Of a stretch of DNA of 64,000 bases, positions 26,875 to 35,883 are shown piece by piece; position 1 is the first letter of the stretch, and every line of letters starts with the position of its first letter. The notes beneath the pieces were generated by a model, which was not told the DNA's origin, made no database searches, and saw only the letters and a list, made by a program, of their open reading frames with translations. Origin of the DNA: Silvibacterium bohemicum (GTDB lineage: Bacteria; Acidobacteriota; Terriglobia; Terriglobales; Acidobacteriaceae); the NCBI RefSeq assembly GCF_001006305.1, contig NZ_LBHJ01000019.1, positions 248,001 through 312,000 on the forward strand. Reading direction: 5' to 3'. The position numbers and the translations under genes were made by a program.

Positions 26875-27801
26875 TTATGCTGTCGATCGCCCTTTGATGA
26901 CTCTGTATGGCTCATATCGAAAGCCTATCAATCCGGAGAGCATTCCGACGCCGGTGCAAACTCTTCGCATTGATTCCAAGGCGGCGACACGACCCTTTAA
27001 AACTGCCACCATTACTTCGATTATACCTTGGACCGTTCGAGCACAGCCCTTCGCAAACCTCGTGATCCACGCCGATATTCCGGTATCAAGCGAGCGCTCG
27101 ACGAATACCTGGCAATTGCCTCCCTGATAGGCCCTCTTCAAGATGCTCTGGACATTGGCGCGATCGGCATCGATGACTTCACTTACGATCGCATCTTTCG
27201 CGAAGACTATTTTGAAGCCAGCGCGATGCACCTTCATGGAATATTGCAGGTCTTCTCCGCCCGTCAGTTGGAACCGCTCGTCGAAGGAAGAGAGTTGGTT
27301 GAGCACACGTCTCGAGATCAGAACATTATTGGTGGCAAACCAATTGAGCGCTTTCCCGGATTCGTGGATCTGCCGGTAAAAGAACTTTCCTGCCTTTATC
27401 CAATCAGCCACATCTTCAGTGAAGATCGGAACCACGGGGCCCGAAACTACGTCGGCATTGAACTGCGAGCGTGTCCACAAAAGCTCATCGAGCCATTCAG
27501 GCGCCGGCGCCTCGTCGTCGTCTATTAACGCGATGAAATCTGCGTTTTCTGCATTGCGGAGAGCCCGATTTCTTGCCGATGCGATGCCGCGCTTCGGTTC
27601 GATGACGTAGGTTAGAGGCCACGGAAGCGATACTTGCTGACAGACGTCCTTCGCGGTACCGGCAGCGTCATTGTCCACGACAACGATACTTATTTGAGGA
27701 ACGGGGTTTGTTCTCTCAAAAGTTAACGCTGAAATATTGAACAAAAGCTGTTCCAAGAGCTTCGGCCGCTTGCAAGTCGCAATACAGATAGCCACGTGCA
27801 T
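26875..27801 (-). CDS. glycosyltransferase family 2
   Basis: I use the ATG at 27801, behind TTGGAG. The 308-residue GT-A enzyme starts VAICIATCKRPKLL, has VVVDNDA near residue 45 and the DxD-like metal site ALIDDDEAP near residue 92. GGEDLQYSMK near 165 resembles the family's ED base region. The C-terminal third is hydrophobic and may touch the membrane. It adds one sugar to the EPS repeat unit, but the donor and linkage are unknown. Confidence 0.86.
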   Translation of the reverse strand: MHVAICIATCKRPKLLEQLLFNISALTFERTNPVPQISIVVVDNDAAGTAKDVCQQVSLPWPLTYVIEPKRGIASARNRALRNAENADFIALIDDDEAPAPEWLDELLWTRSQFNADVVSGPVVPIFTEDVADWIKAGKFFYRQIHESGKALNWFATNNVLISRRVLNQLSSFDERFQLTGGEDLQYSMKVHRAGFKIVFAKDAIVSEVIDADRANVQSILKRAYQGGNCQVFVERSLDTGISAWITRFAKGCARTVQGIIEVMVAVLKGRVAALESMRRVCTGVGMLSGLIGFRYEPYRVIKGRSTA

Positions 27802-27905
27802 CTCAATGTGCTCCAAGGTCGTGATTAATACTATTTATTCAAACTAAAAAATGCGGCTCTACCTGCCTGTAGATCTACATTTCAGCCAGCCGAAGCAATT
27901 GAGTG

Positions 27906-29186
27906 TTATGCGGATTCAGCGCCTGGCACTTTTGCCTTCTTGATGAAGCTCTGCGACGGAGACTGGGCAATGATCTCGGAAAACCATTCGTAGGCTTTGC
28001 CAACAACTTCGTCTACCGTAAATTCTGCTGCGCGCGGACGCGTGCCGGCCCGGATTAACTCTGCTTCGGCCTCTGACATGTTCGCAAAGCGTACAAGCTG
28101 ATCGGCAAACGCTTGTATCACTTCCTCAACGGACCGCTTGGAGACATCGATGGCCGCTCCGCAACTGGAGTCGACGATCACACCGGGGCCACCAAGTTTC
28201 AGACATACAACCGGGGTGCCGTGAGCCAGCGCTTCCAAAAGCACCATTCCGCCAGAGTCATGGAGGCTCGGCAAAACGAAGAGATCGTGCTTTTCATATT
28301 CATCGAGCACCTCGGCCCGAGGCATGCGCGCAATCCATTCGATACTGCCCTGCAGGCTTTCCGTCTTTTCCAAGGCTCGCAGCGAGGCTTCGTACTGGCC
28401 ATCCCCGATAATCGTCAACAGAATGTCGGGCACGGTCTTTCGAGCTATGGCCAAAGCGCGGATGGCAAACTGAACGCCCTTCCACTCCAATAGCCTTCCG
28501 ACAAATAAGACCCGATAAGGACGGCGACCTGAGGTGCGGCGACCGTTCTTTTCATTCGTTACAGCTGGTGTGGTGATGGTAGGAAGAACCTTGCATTTGG
28601 AGCGATACTTTTCGGGGACAAGCAGCCGCGTTTCCTGGGTTGCAGTCAGGATCAAAGCGGGGTGTCGCCAGACCAATCCATCCATCGGCGCGAGCGAACT
28701 TGCGATGTTGAGACCGATACGCGCGAACTCGTGTATTTTTCCCTTGAGCGACATGCCCTTCGTCATTCGGACGGGAGCAACTTCTCCTCCACCGACTGGA
28801 CCGAAGATTGAAGGAACGCCGAGCCACGCTAGGAAGAACGGAGTTCGATAGCTGGCGTAGGTGATGTGATGAATGCAGTCGAAGCTAGATAAATCTTCCA
28901 GCTTTTTAATAAGGAGATACGCCTTGAGTTGCCATGCCCAGTAGAAGGGATAAACACTGAGCCCGATGATCTTGTATGGAACTCTGCGTACCTCCAGGTA
29001 AATGAACCTGAGATTTGGAATGGGCTCGGCCAATTGCGCCGCTTCAATCGATACCCGATGACGATCTCTCGTCAACACGCAAACATCGTGACCCATTTTG
29101 GCTAGCTGGTATGCCCAAGTCCACCCGACACCTGGCTCCGATCCTTGCGCAGGGTCACAGGCAAACGCGGACAAAAGTATCTTCAT
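27906..29186 (-). CDS. glycosyltransferase family 4
   Basis: The 426-residue GT-B enzyme has a glycine-rich N-terminal loop (GSEPGVGWTWA, about 15-25). The C-terminal nucleotide-sugar site includes RVLFVGRLLEWKG (about 223-235), and HDSGGMVLLEALAHGTPVV (about 311-329) contains the E-x7-E-type region. GGAG precedes the ATG. It is one of two GT4 enzymes in the locus. The sugar donor cannot be read from sequence. Confidence 0.88.
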   Translation of the reverse strand: MKILLSAFACDPAQGSEPGVGWTWAYQLAKMGHDVCVLTRDRHRVSIEAAQLAEPIPNLRFIYLEVRRVPYKIIGLSVYPFYWAWQLKAYLLIKKLEDLSSFDCIHHITYASYRTPFFLAWLGVPSIFGPVGGGEVAPVRMTKGMSLKGKIHEFARIGLNIASSLAPMDGLVWRHPALILTATQETRLLVPEKYRSKCKVLPTITTPAVTNEKNGRRTSGRRPYRVLFVGRLLEWKGVQFAIRALAIARKTVPDILLTIIGDGQYEASLRALEKTESLQGSIEWIARMPRAEVLDEYEKHDLFVLPSLHDSGGMVLLEALAHGTPVVCLKLGGPGVIVDSSCGAAIDVSKRSVEEVIQAFADQLVRFANMSEAEAELIRAGTRPRAAEFTVDEVVGKAYEWFSEIIAQSPSQSFIKKAKVPGAESA

Positions 29187-29296
29187 CGATTTCTCCAGCT
29201 CTCACCCGCCTGACGAGGACCAGCCGTACGCGAAGAGACGCCGTGCCATGATCCTCGATGGTTGATTCTCACCGCACAGCATGCATGTGCGGTGAT

Positions 29297-30250
29297 TTAT
29301 GCCGCGATATTCTTCTGCGCTTCCGTCTTTTGGTCGGTTTGTAAGGTGGATTGGGGAGAGGTCTCTTTGCCGAGCGACGCGAGCCTACGCCACTTTGTGG
29401 CGAGCGACATAGGATTTAGTAAAGTTCCGGCGAGTCCTAGAAGGCACGCGCGCAGTAGTTGGCCTTTTTTGGCGTGGAAGAGCGATTCACGCAGCAATCG
29501 ATCGCCGCGCCACGATATCCCCTTCCGCAGCCGCGTGGTCCACGGGAAGCTGCGTCGATACCAATCCTCGAGTTCGCTATAGCTGATTTCTGGACTTCCA
29601 TTTTTCCGCCGTCTTGCATTTTCGCTTGCGAGCTTCCAGGCCATGCGCTCGCGGAGAAAGGATCGGTGTGCGATCCCGGTTAAGTTCAGGCGGTAAAACA
29701 TCAGCGGCTTCGGTACGCCGTCCTTCTTGTACATCACGTCGAAACGCGAAAGAAATTCAGGAAACTCCGAGGCTACCCATTCCGGATTAAACGGAACATC
29801 CAACGCTACGGACTTTTTTATGAGACAAGCTGATGGCCAAAAAAACTCTCGCCGTACTGCACCAATGGACGAATCGAACATTTCGCGGTAAAAGCAACCG
29901 ATCATGTCTACGTCGGGATTGCCTGCAGCGAATGCCAGTTGATCCGACAGCTTGTCTTCGGCCCACAGGTCGTCGGAGTCAAGAAGGGCAATCCAGCTTC
30001 CCTTTGCTTCTCTGATCGCGGTATTTCTCGCCGCAGACAGGCCGCAGTTTTGCTTCATTTCGATGACCCGTAGCGATGGATGCTGTTTTGCCATTTCGGC
30101 GACAATGCTGCCTGTGTCGTCCGTCGATGCGTCGTTTACCACTATGATTTCCAACGGCGGTGCAGTCTGGTTTAATGCGGATTCAATGGATTGCGCGATT
30201 GTTGCGCTTGCATTGAACGCGGGCATAACTACTGAGACGTCCGTATTCAT
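29297..30250 (-). CDS. glycosyltransferase family 2
   Basis: The ATG at 30250 follows GGAGAT and begins directly with the GT2 domain. An open frame to 30295 adds 15 residues without a ribosome site. The 317-residue enzyme has VSVVMPAFNAS at residues 5-15, VVNDASTDDT near 38 and the DxD-type site ALLDSDDLW near 90. It adds a sugar to the EPS unit. The basic C-terminal region (about 220-300) may bind the membrane surface. Confidence 0.87.
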   Translation of the reverse strand: MNTDVSVVMPAFNASATIAQSIESALNQTAPPLEIIVVNDASTDDTGSIVAEMAKQHPSLRVIEMKQNCGLSAARNTAIREAKGSWIALLDSDDLWAEDKLSDQLAFAAGNPDVDMIGCFYREMFDSSIGAVRREFFWPSACLIKKSVALDVPFNPEWVASEFPEFLSRFDVMYKKDGVPKPLMFYRLNLTGIAHRSFLRERMAWKLASENARRRKNGSPEISYSELEDWYRRSFPWTTRLRKGISWRGDRLLRESLFHAKKGQLLRACLLGLAGTLLNPMSLATKWRRLASLGKETSPQSTLQTDQKTEAQKNIAA

Positions 30251-30334
30251 TTTTATCTCCAAGATCGTGCTTGCAGCACCAAAAAGAGGGTGCAAGGGAC
30301 GTGCATGACTTGAAGCACAGCTAACAGATAGGAG

Positions 30335-31105
30335 CTAAGAGATCGAGTATCTTCTGAAGCCGCAAAGTTGAAGGCAGGTAAGCCACATAAACCGGGGATT
30401 GTTTTTAAGATATCTTCCGGCTAGACGCTGCGGCTCCTCGATCATCCGATATAGCCACTGCAGGCCGGCCTTCTTCATCCATGCAGGGGCATCTTTGAGA
30501 TGACCGCTATTGATGTCGAAAGCCGCGCCAACGCCTACCATCAGTTTTACAGGCAACTTACCGCAATACTGAGCCATGAAGCGTTCTTGTTTTGGAGTGC
30601 TGAGACCGCACCAAAGGACATCGGCCTGCGAACGCTCCAACTGGAGACTAAGGTCGGCCTCTTCGTCGGCATTCAAAGGCCGAAAAGGAGGGGTATAAGT
30701 ACCGACGATTTGCAATCCTGGAAAGCGCTCGACCAAGGTTCTCTTGAGGTCTTCCGCTACTCCAGGCTTTCCGCCATAGAGGAAGTGTTTATAACCGCGC
30801 TCGACAGAGAGTTTGCATAACTCGAGCATGTAATCGGGGCCGTAGACCCGAGTCATGCCTTTGAATCCCTGTAGATGACCGAGCCAGACGGTTGGCATGC
30901 CGTCTGGCGTGGTGAGAAACGATCCGTTGAGAATATCTTTGAACACATGATCGGACTGAGCTTCCATGATTCCATGGACACCCGTAACGCAGATATATCC
31001 CTGCGAACCGTTCTGCAGAAGCGTGTCTGAGTGACGAACGGCGTCGTCCATCGAAATGGCGCTAACGCCGACGCCGAGTATATTCGCTCTCTTTATCTGG
31101 CTCAT
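30335..31105 (-). CDS. WecG/TagA/CpsF family glycosyltransferase (GT26)
   Basis: The 256-residue protein has the GT26 motifs TPDGMP (about 66-71), GKPGVAEDL (about 113-121) and STPKQERFM (about 168-176). Family members transfer N-acetylmannosamine(uronate) or glucuronate onto lipid-linked sugars. In EPS loci of this type they may transfer glucuronate, as GumK-like enzymes do by another fold. It starts 24 nt after the epimerase stop. The C terminus is basic and aromatic, as expected for membrane attachment. Confidence 0.9.
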   Translation of the reverse strand: MSQIKRANILGVGVSAISMDDAVRHSDTLLQNGSQGYICVTGVHGIMEAQSDHVFKDILNGSFLTTPDGMPTVWLGHLQGFKGMTRVYGPDYMLELCKLSVERGYKHFLYGGKPGVAEDLKRTLVERFPGLQIVGTYTPPFRPLNADEEADLSLQLERSQADVLWCGLSTPKQERFMAQYCGKLPVKLMVGVGAAFDINSGHLKDAPAWMKKAGLQWLYRMIEEPQRLAGRYLKNNPRFMWLTCLQLCGFRRYSIS

Positions 31106-31129
31106 ACGATTTTCTCCGCGGCAAAGCGT

Positions 31130-32131
31130 TCAGTCACCGGAGCTAACACTGAGGGCAACTTCTACCTGCTCCCCAATCCAGTCATACGTTTTGCGCAAAC
31201 CCTCACGCAAAGACGTGGATGGCTCCCAGCCAAGGTACTGCTGGATCAAAGTATTGTCGCTGTTGCGGCCGTTCACGCCTTTGGGAGCACTGAGGTTGTA
31301 GTTTCGCTTGAGTTTGATGCCGGCGAACTCCTCTGCGAGATCGACCAACTGATTAATTGTGACCATCTCGCTGCTGCCGAGGTTGATCGGCTCATGGATT
31401 TCGCTCTCCAAAATCATGCGCGAACCCATGGTGCAGTCATCGATATACATGAAGCTCCGCGTCTGATTGCCGTCGCCCCAGATTTCGATCTCGTGCCGGC
31501 CTGAAAGTTTCGCCTCCCAGACCTTCCGGCAGATTGCTGCGGGAGCCTTTTCACGTCCACCTGTCCAGGTGCCCAGCGGCCCATAGACGTTGTGGTAGCG
31601 GGCCACGCGGCACTGCAAGCCGAAGTCTTCTTCGAAGTGACGGCACATGCGCTCGCTGAACAGCTTTTCCCATCCGTAGCCGTCTTCCGCCAGGGCCGGA
31701 TACGCGTCGCTCTCTTTCAACGGAGTGACATTCGCGTCCCGCTGTTTGTCGCCGTTATAGACGCAGGCCGAAGAGGAGAAGAAATACCGGGTTATGCCCG
31801 CCTCCTTCGAAGCCATTAACAGGTGGGTATTCGTAAGGACACTCAGCATGCACAATGCTTTGTTGTTCTCGATGAAGCCCATTCCACCCATGTCCGCGGC
31901 GAGATTGAACACCACGGTCGCACCGTCAACGGCGCTTTCGCAGGCTTCGAGGCTCTTCAGGTCCGCTTCCACATTTTCGACGCCTTCCGAAGCTTGGTAC
32001 CACTCGTGCAGAGGCTTGATATCCAAGGCGCGAATGACGTCGATTCCGTCATCGAGAAGCCTCTTCACAAGATGGCCACCGATGAATCCGCCAGCACCGC
32101 AGACAATTACCTTTTCATTGTTGAGTTTCAC
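31130..32131 (-). CDS. GDP-mannose 3,5-epimerase-like NAD-dependent epimerase
   Basis: The 333-residue SDR enzyme starts IVCGAGGFIGGHL (nucleotide loop). It has AADMGGMGFI (about 78-87), SSSACVY with the catalytic cysteine (about 119-125), YGWEK as the Tyr/Lys pair (about 152-156), and YGPLGTWTGGREKAPAA (about 184-200). The DMGGMGF and TGGREKAP elements are the hallmark of GDP-mannose 3,5-epimerase, which makes GDP-L-galactose and GDP-L-gulose. The start is a GTG at 32131, 6 nt after GGAGG. This suggests an L-galactose-type sugar in the EPS, although related epimerases with other donors exist. Confidence 0.85.
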   Translation of the reverse strand: MKLNNEKVIVCGAGGFIGGHLVKRLLDDGIDVIRALDIKPLHEWYQASEGVENVEADLKSLEACESAVDGATVVFNLAADMGGMGFIENNKALCMLSVLTNTHLLMASKEAGITRYFFSSSACVYNGDKQRDANVTPLKESDAYPALAEDGYGWEKLFSERMCRHFEEDFGLQCRVARYHNVYGPLGTWTGGREKAPAAICRKVWEAKLSGRHEIEIWGDGNQTRSFMYIDDCTMGSRMILESEIHEPINLGSSEMVTINQLVDLAEEFAGIKLKRNYNLSAPKGVNGRNSDNTLIQQYLGWEPSTSLREGLRKTYDWIGEQVEVALSVSSGD

Positions 32132-32304
32132 GATTTCCTCCTAGAGATTTATGGTTGTTCACACAGCTGCATACAGCGGCGCATCCACTTATTTAAGAAG
32201 TAAGAGAATATGACTGCGAAGGATTGTTCCTACTACCGAAACAACAGCGTTTAGCGACGTCGCTCCATCGTTATGCCCGGCCCACGCGATGGATAGAAGA
32301 AAGA

Positions 32305-32874
32305 TTATGAATAGACCGGCACACTCATTGGAATTCCATGCTCGTGAAGTAATTGAGATTCATGCTCATGAATCAAATCATCCGAGGGGAAACGCCGTCC
32401 TATGCTTTGCGCGGGCACTCCCGCAGCAATGTCGTAAGGGGCGATATCTTTACTAACTACGGATCCGGCTGCCACGATGGCGCCGCGACCAATTTTTGTA
32501 CCGGACAGCACGATGGCTCCGTAGCCGATCCAAACGTCTTCGCCGATATCTACGACCAGCTTCGGTTCCCCGACACGATGATCTGCGTCCCAGACGTGAG
32601 GCGCCTTGCGGATAGTCTTTCCCACGACGCGATAATCATGATCGAGTCTTCCGATGATGCCGACGGTGTTGGCGATCATGGTGTGGGCGCCAATTCTTCC
32701 GTCGCATTCAATGGTGCAGAACTTTCCGATATAGACATCGTCTTCGACACGAAGCGAGGCCGGGGCCTGCAGAATCGAACCTATTCCGATATGGACCCGC
32801 TCGCCCAGCTGAACCCCGCGACGAACCGCATAAATTGCATTAACTTTTTGAAAGATCGTTTTTGCAAGTGACAT
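32305..32874 (-). CDS. left-handed beta-helix acetyltransferase (WcaF/WbbJ-like)
   Basis: I use the ATG at 32874, 10 nt after the upstream GT4 stop. The frame is open to 32931 but there it overlaps that gene. The 189-residue protein is a hexapeptide-repeat transferase with repeated [LIV]-G-x4 units (about 40-160, for example IGKFCTIECDGRIGAHTMI) and the late block IGRGAIVAAGSVVSKDI. These enzymes O-acetylate sugars in the cytoplasm using acetyl-CoA. The acceptor sugar is unknown. Confidence 0.86.
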   Translation of the reverse strand: MSLAKTIFQKVNAIYAVRRGVQLGERVHIGIGSILQAPASLRVEDDVYIGKFCTIECDGRIGAHTMIANTVGIIGRLDHDYRVVGKTIRKAPHVWDADHRVGEPKLVVDIGEDVWIGYGAIVLSGTKIGRGAIVAAGSVVSKDIAPYDIAAGVPAQSIGRRFPSDDLIHEHESQLLHEHGIPMSVPVYS

Positions 32875-32884
32875 AGATTCGTCT

Positions 32885-34030
32885 CTACCCGGCCGACGGC
32901 GCTTGGATGGCTTGCAGAACGCCAGCTGCAAACTTCGCAGCCATTGCCTCTACCGTGTATGTTTGAGCGCTTTGTTGCGCCTTGTCGCGCAGGTATGGAA
33001 GCAGACCGGGATCAGTGAGCGCGCCGGTTACTGCTCGCGCATAGGCCGAGACGTCGTCATCGGAGATGAGACCATTTTGCCTGTCGGTCACGTAGTCGAT
33101 TTCCGGGCTGTGAAACGGATATTTCGTCGTGACAATGGGCGTCCCGAGAGCGAACGAGTCGAGGACCGCGAGCCCAACCAGGCCGGGCATTAGAAATATC
33201 TCCGCAAGAGAGAAATAGGTGACACGCTCTAAGCCGAACATCGGTCCGACATAGTGAACCCAGGGACGAGTAGCAGCGAACTCCTCTGCGATTCTTGCGT
33301 CCGGCCCAGCGCCAATCAAGATGAGCTCGAAGCCTGGAACCTCGCGCCTTACTGTCTCACACGCTTCAAAGAGGAAGTCGAGCCGCTTCTCCGGATACAT
33401 TCCACCACAGTAGATACCGACGGGTCCGGGGCCGAGCCCCAGCTTTTCGCGCAAAGCCTGCTTCTGTGACTCGGAGACCTCGCCAAGCGCTTTGATGAGG
33501 CTTTTCGTGTCGATAGCGTTATTCACTACCGTGATGCGGTCCCCGGGAAATGGCATCGACTGGACCAGCTGGGCAACTTTGTCGGTGTATGCGAACCACC
33601 AATCTACTTTGGATGAATACTGCTTTTTCCACCAGTTGGAAAGACCAGCGGATTGTTCCTGAAAGTTGATGCCGTGTCCCCACAAAGCGACGCGTATGCC
33701 GCGACGGCGAGCGAGAAACGATACTACATAATTACTAAGGATCTTATTTTCCTGCATCAGGATGATGAGGCTGGAATCATAGATCGACTTGGGCAAGCGC
33801 TGATACAGCAGGTGCTTCCCCGAAATACTCAGCTTCATCTGCGGGACAATCGTGCCCCAGGGCAAATGAGCTTCGTCCTTCTTTACATTCGAGATCGCTT
33901 TCGAATATAGCAAGTTGAGGTCGACGCCTTCGGCATCAAGCATTGACCTCAATTGCTCGAAGAAATCGACCCGATACTGAGGAAGCATGCGGTAAATGAT
34001 CGTTACTTGCTTTCTCTTACTACGATCCAT
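32885..34030 (-). CDS. glycosyltransferase family 4
   Basis: The 381-residue GT-B enzyme starts VTIIYRMLPQYRVDFFEQL and has VGIYCGGMYPEKRLD (about 203-217) and a C-terminal LAEIFLMPGLVGLAVLDSFALGTPIV region in place of the usual E-x7-E (about 275-300). The ATG at 34030 is preceded by GGAGG. It is the first glycosyltransferase after the priming enzyme in gene order and might add the second sugar. The donor is unknown. Confidence 0.87.
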   Translation of the reverse strand: MDRSKRKQVTIIYRMLPQYRVDFFEQLRSMLDAEGVDLNLLYSKAISNVKKDEAHLPWGTIVPQMKLSISGKHLLYQRLPKSIYDSSLIILMQENKILSNYVVSFLARRRGIRVALWGHGINFQEQSAGLSNWWKKQYSSKVDWWFAYTDKVAQLVQSMPFPGDRITVVNNAIDTKSLIKALGEVSESQKQALREKLGLGPGPVGIYCGGMYPEKRLDFLFEACETVRREVPGFELILIGAGPDARIAEEFAATRPWVHYVGPMFGLERVTYFSLAEIFLMPGLVGLAVLDSFALGTPIVTTKYPFHSPEIDYVTDRQNGLISDDDVSAYARAVTGALTDPGLLPYLRDKAQQSAQTYTVEAMAAKFAAGVLQAIQAPSAG

Positions 34031-34163
34031 TCATTCCTCCGCATCGCGCTTGCAACTGTCTTGGTCTCAACCTTGCAGTTTTGCATACGGCGATACATTT
34101 GTGGCCGCGGCATATCGACAAGCGTAAAGCTGCGCGCTGTTCAAAAGACTACTGGGTGATTGC

Positions 34164-34206
34164 AGTGGAGGCGAGTTCGAGAACCGGGCTCTTCGCCGCC
34201 TCCACT
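34164..34206. other. intra-operon hairpin in the EPS locus
   Basis: A perfect 10-bp stem (AGTGGAGGCG at 34164-34173 and CGCCTCCACT at 34197-34206) has a 23-nt loop. It lies 10 nt downstream of the priming transferase stop, in a 186-nt gap. No T tract follows on the minus strand, so it is more likely an RNA stability or partial termination site than a full terminator. Confidence 0.5.
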
Positions 34207-34216
34207 GGAGATCTTG

Positions 34217-35653
34217 CTATGCGGCGCCTTCGCCCTTTAGGACGGCAGGAACGGTCTTGGCGAGGATCTTAAAGTCCAGCCAGAGAGACCACTCATCCAT
34301 GTACTGGAGGTCGAGCAGCATCCACTGGTTGAATGAGATTCCGCTGCGTCCGCCCACTTGCCAGAGACAGGTGATGCCAGGCTTAACGCTGAATCGCCGC
34401 CGCTGCCAATCCTCATTAAAGCCCTCGTAGTCGCGGACGGGAAGAGGTCGTGGACCTACCAAGCTCATGTCACCCTTGAGGACATTGATCAATTGCGGCA
34501 ACTCATCCAAACTGCTTCGACGTAGGAATTTGCCGATCGGAGTGATGCGCGGGTCATTCTTGATCTTGAAGACGGGACCCGACATCTCATTTTGCTTCTC
34601 AAGGTTCGCTATGAGTCTTTCGGCATTGGGAACCATGGTGCGGAATTTGAAAATCTTAAAGCGGCGTTTGTTGATACCGATACGCTCTTGCAGGAAGAAA
34701 AGTGGACCGGGCGAGGACATCTTGATGGCAATCGCGACAGCAATCAAGATGGGCGATAGAGCCAGCAAGGCGCTCGCAGAGACGGCCATATCGATCAACC
34801 GTTTTGCGGTTCGCGGCCACACTTCATTGTTTCCCGTGTAAGTGGCAATGTATTGATCGCCGTCGAACTCTTCTGCGCGCCACCGTGCCGTTTTCAGGCC
34901 AAAGATATCGGAGTTATAGCGCATGGTGATTCCATGCTGCTCGCAGAGAGCGGCAACCTCGAAGGAGTGCCTATAGAAAGACCCGAAGGGTAGATAGATG
35001 GCGACTTCGTCGACAACATTGCGGCGTAGGTATTCGGCCAGACCGGCGTAGTCACTGACTACTTCAAAACCGGCCTTCGCCAGACCAGGAAGGCCCGGCC
35101 AATCGTCATCTACGAATCCCAGAAGACGATATCCGCGATCGCGGCGGGCGAGAATCCTGTTTGCGAATTCGATGGCCCGAGGATTCGTTCCCAGAATCAG
35201 CATGTAGCGCAGGTCTTTACCGTGAATGCGGATACGCCCAGCAACAAGGCGAATCGCCATTCGTGCGCCGCATAGGATCAGTGTGCTGAGAGCCCAGAAT
35301 ATCGCCAGAAACGGAATTGTAACCATCTGGATAGCAAATAGCCAGCCCAGCACCACGAAGCATGCGATGTTCAGCGTCGTCGCTTTAAGAATGTCGACGA
35401 TTTCCGCCTTGCGGCTTGAAAGCCGCATGGATCTGTAGAGCCCGCACACGTAAAACACTAAGTGACAAATAACCAAAGCCATGAGGAAGATCACGAAGTT
35501 CGATACCTTCGTCCTCATCGAGAGGAACTGTTCAAGAGATGACTGCTGCTTCTCTTGCACAATCAACGCCGTTGTCAACCCAAACGCGAGCACCACGAGA
35601 AAAAGGTCAAACAGCTTAAGTAGGCTTATGAGAAGACGGTTCCTATCGTTCAC
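34217..35653 (-). CDS. polyprenyl-phosphate sugar-1-phosphate transferase (WcaJ/GumD-like)
   Basis: The start is a GTG at 35653, 6 nt after GGAGGGG. A further GTG at 35668 lies inside this ribosome site. The 478-residue protein has four N-terminal membrane segments (about 5-110), a central CoA-binding-like Rossmann domain (about 130-240), one more segment near 275, and the sugar transferase domain with FKIFKFRTM and LVGPRPLPVRDY. It links the first sugar phosphate, often glucose or galactose, to undecaprenyl phosphate, and so starts EPS assembly. Confidence 0.92.
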   Translation of the reverse strand: MNDRNRLLISLLKLFDLFLVVLAFGLTTALIVQEKQQSSLEQFLSMRTKVSNFVIFLMALVICHLVFYVCGLYRSMRLSSRKAEIVDILKATTLNIACFVVLGWLFAIQMVTIPFLAIFWALSTLILCGARMAIRLVAGRIRIHGKDLRYMLILGTNPRAIEFANRILARRDRGYRLLGFVDDDWPGLPGLAKAGFEVVSDYAGLAEYLRRNVVDEVAIYLPFGSFYRHSFEVAALCEQHGITMRYNSDIFGLKTARWRAEEFDGDQYIATYTGNNEVWPRTAKRLIDMAVSASALLALSPILIAVAIAIKMSSPGPLFFLQERIGINKRRFKIFKFRTMVPNAERLIANLEKQNEMSGPVFKIKNDPRITPIGKFLRRSSLDELPQLINVLKGDMSLVGPRPLPVRDYEGFNEDWQRRRFSVKPGITCLWQVGGRSGISFNQWMLLDLQYMDEWSLWLDFKILAKTVPAVLKGEGAA

Positions 35654-35883
35654 GATGCCCCTCCGCACAACTGTTTGTTAACTTCAAAATCTTAGACAAG
35701 TATCTGTGCCGGAGGACCGACGTCCGTCCAGCAAAGACAGGGGGATACAGCGCGTACGCAGAGAAACACTCTGCCGCTGCGAGAAACTACAAAGGGAGGT
35801 GGAGTGAAAAGATCTACCGACTCACAGGTAGACCCTCTTCTGAATTTTGTCGTGCATCGATCCGCTGATTGAGTCGTGAAGAC

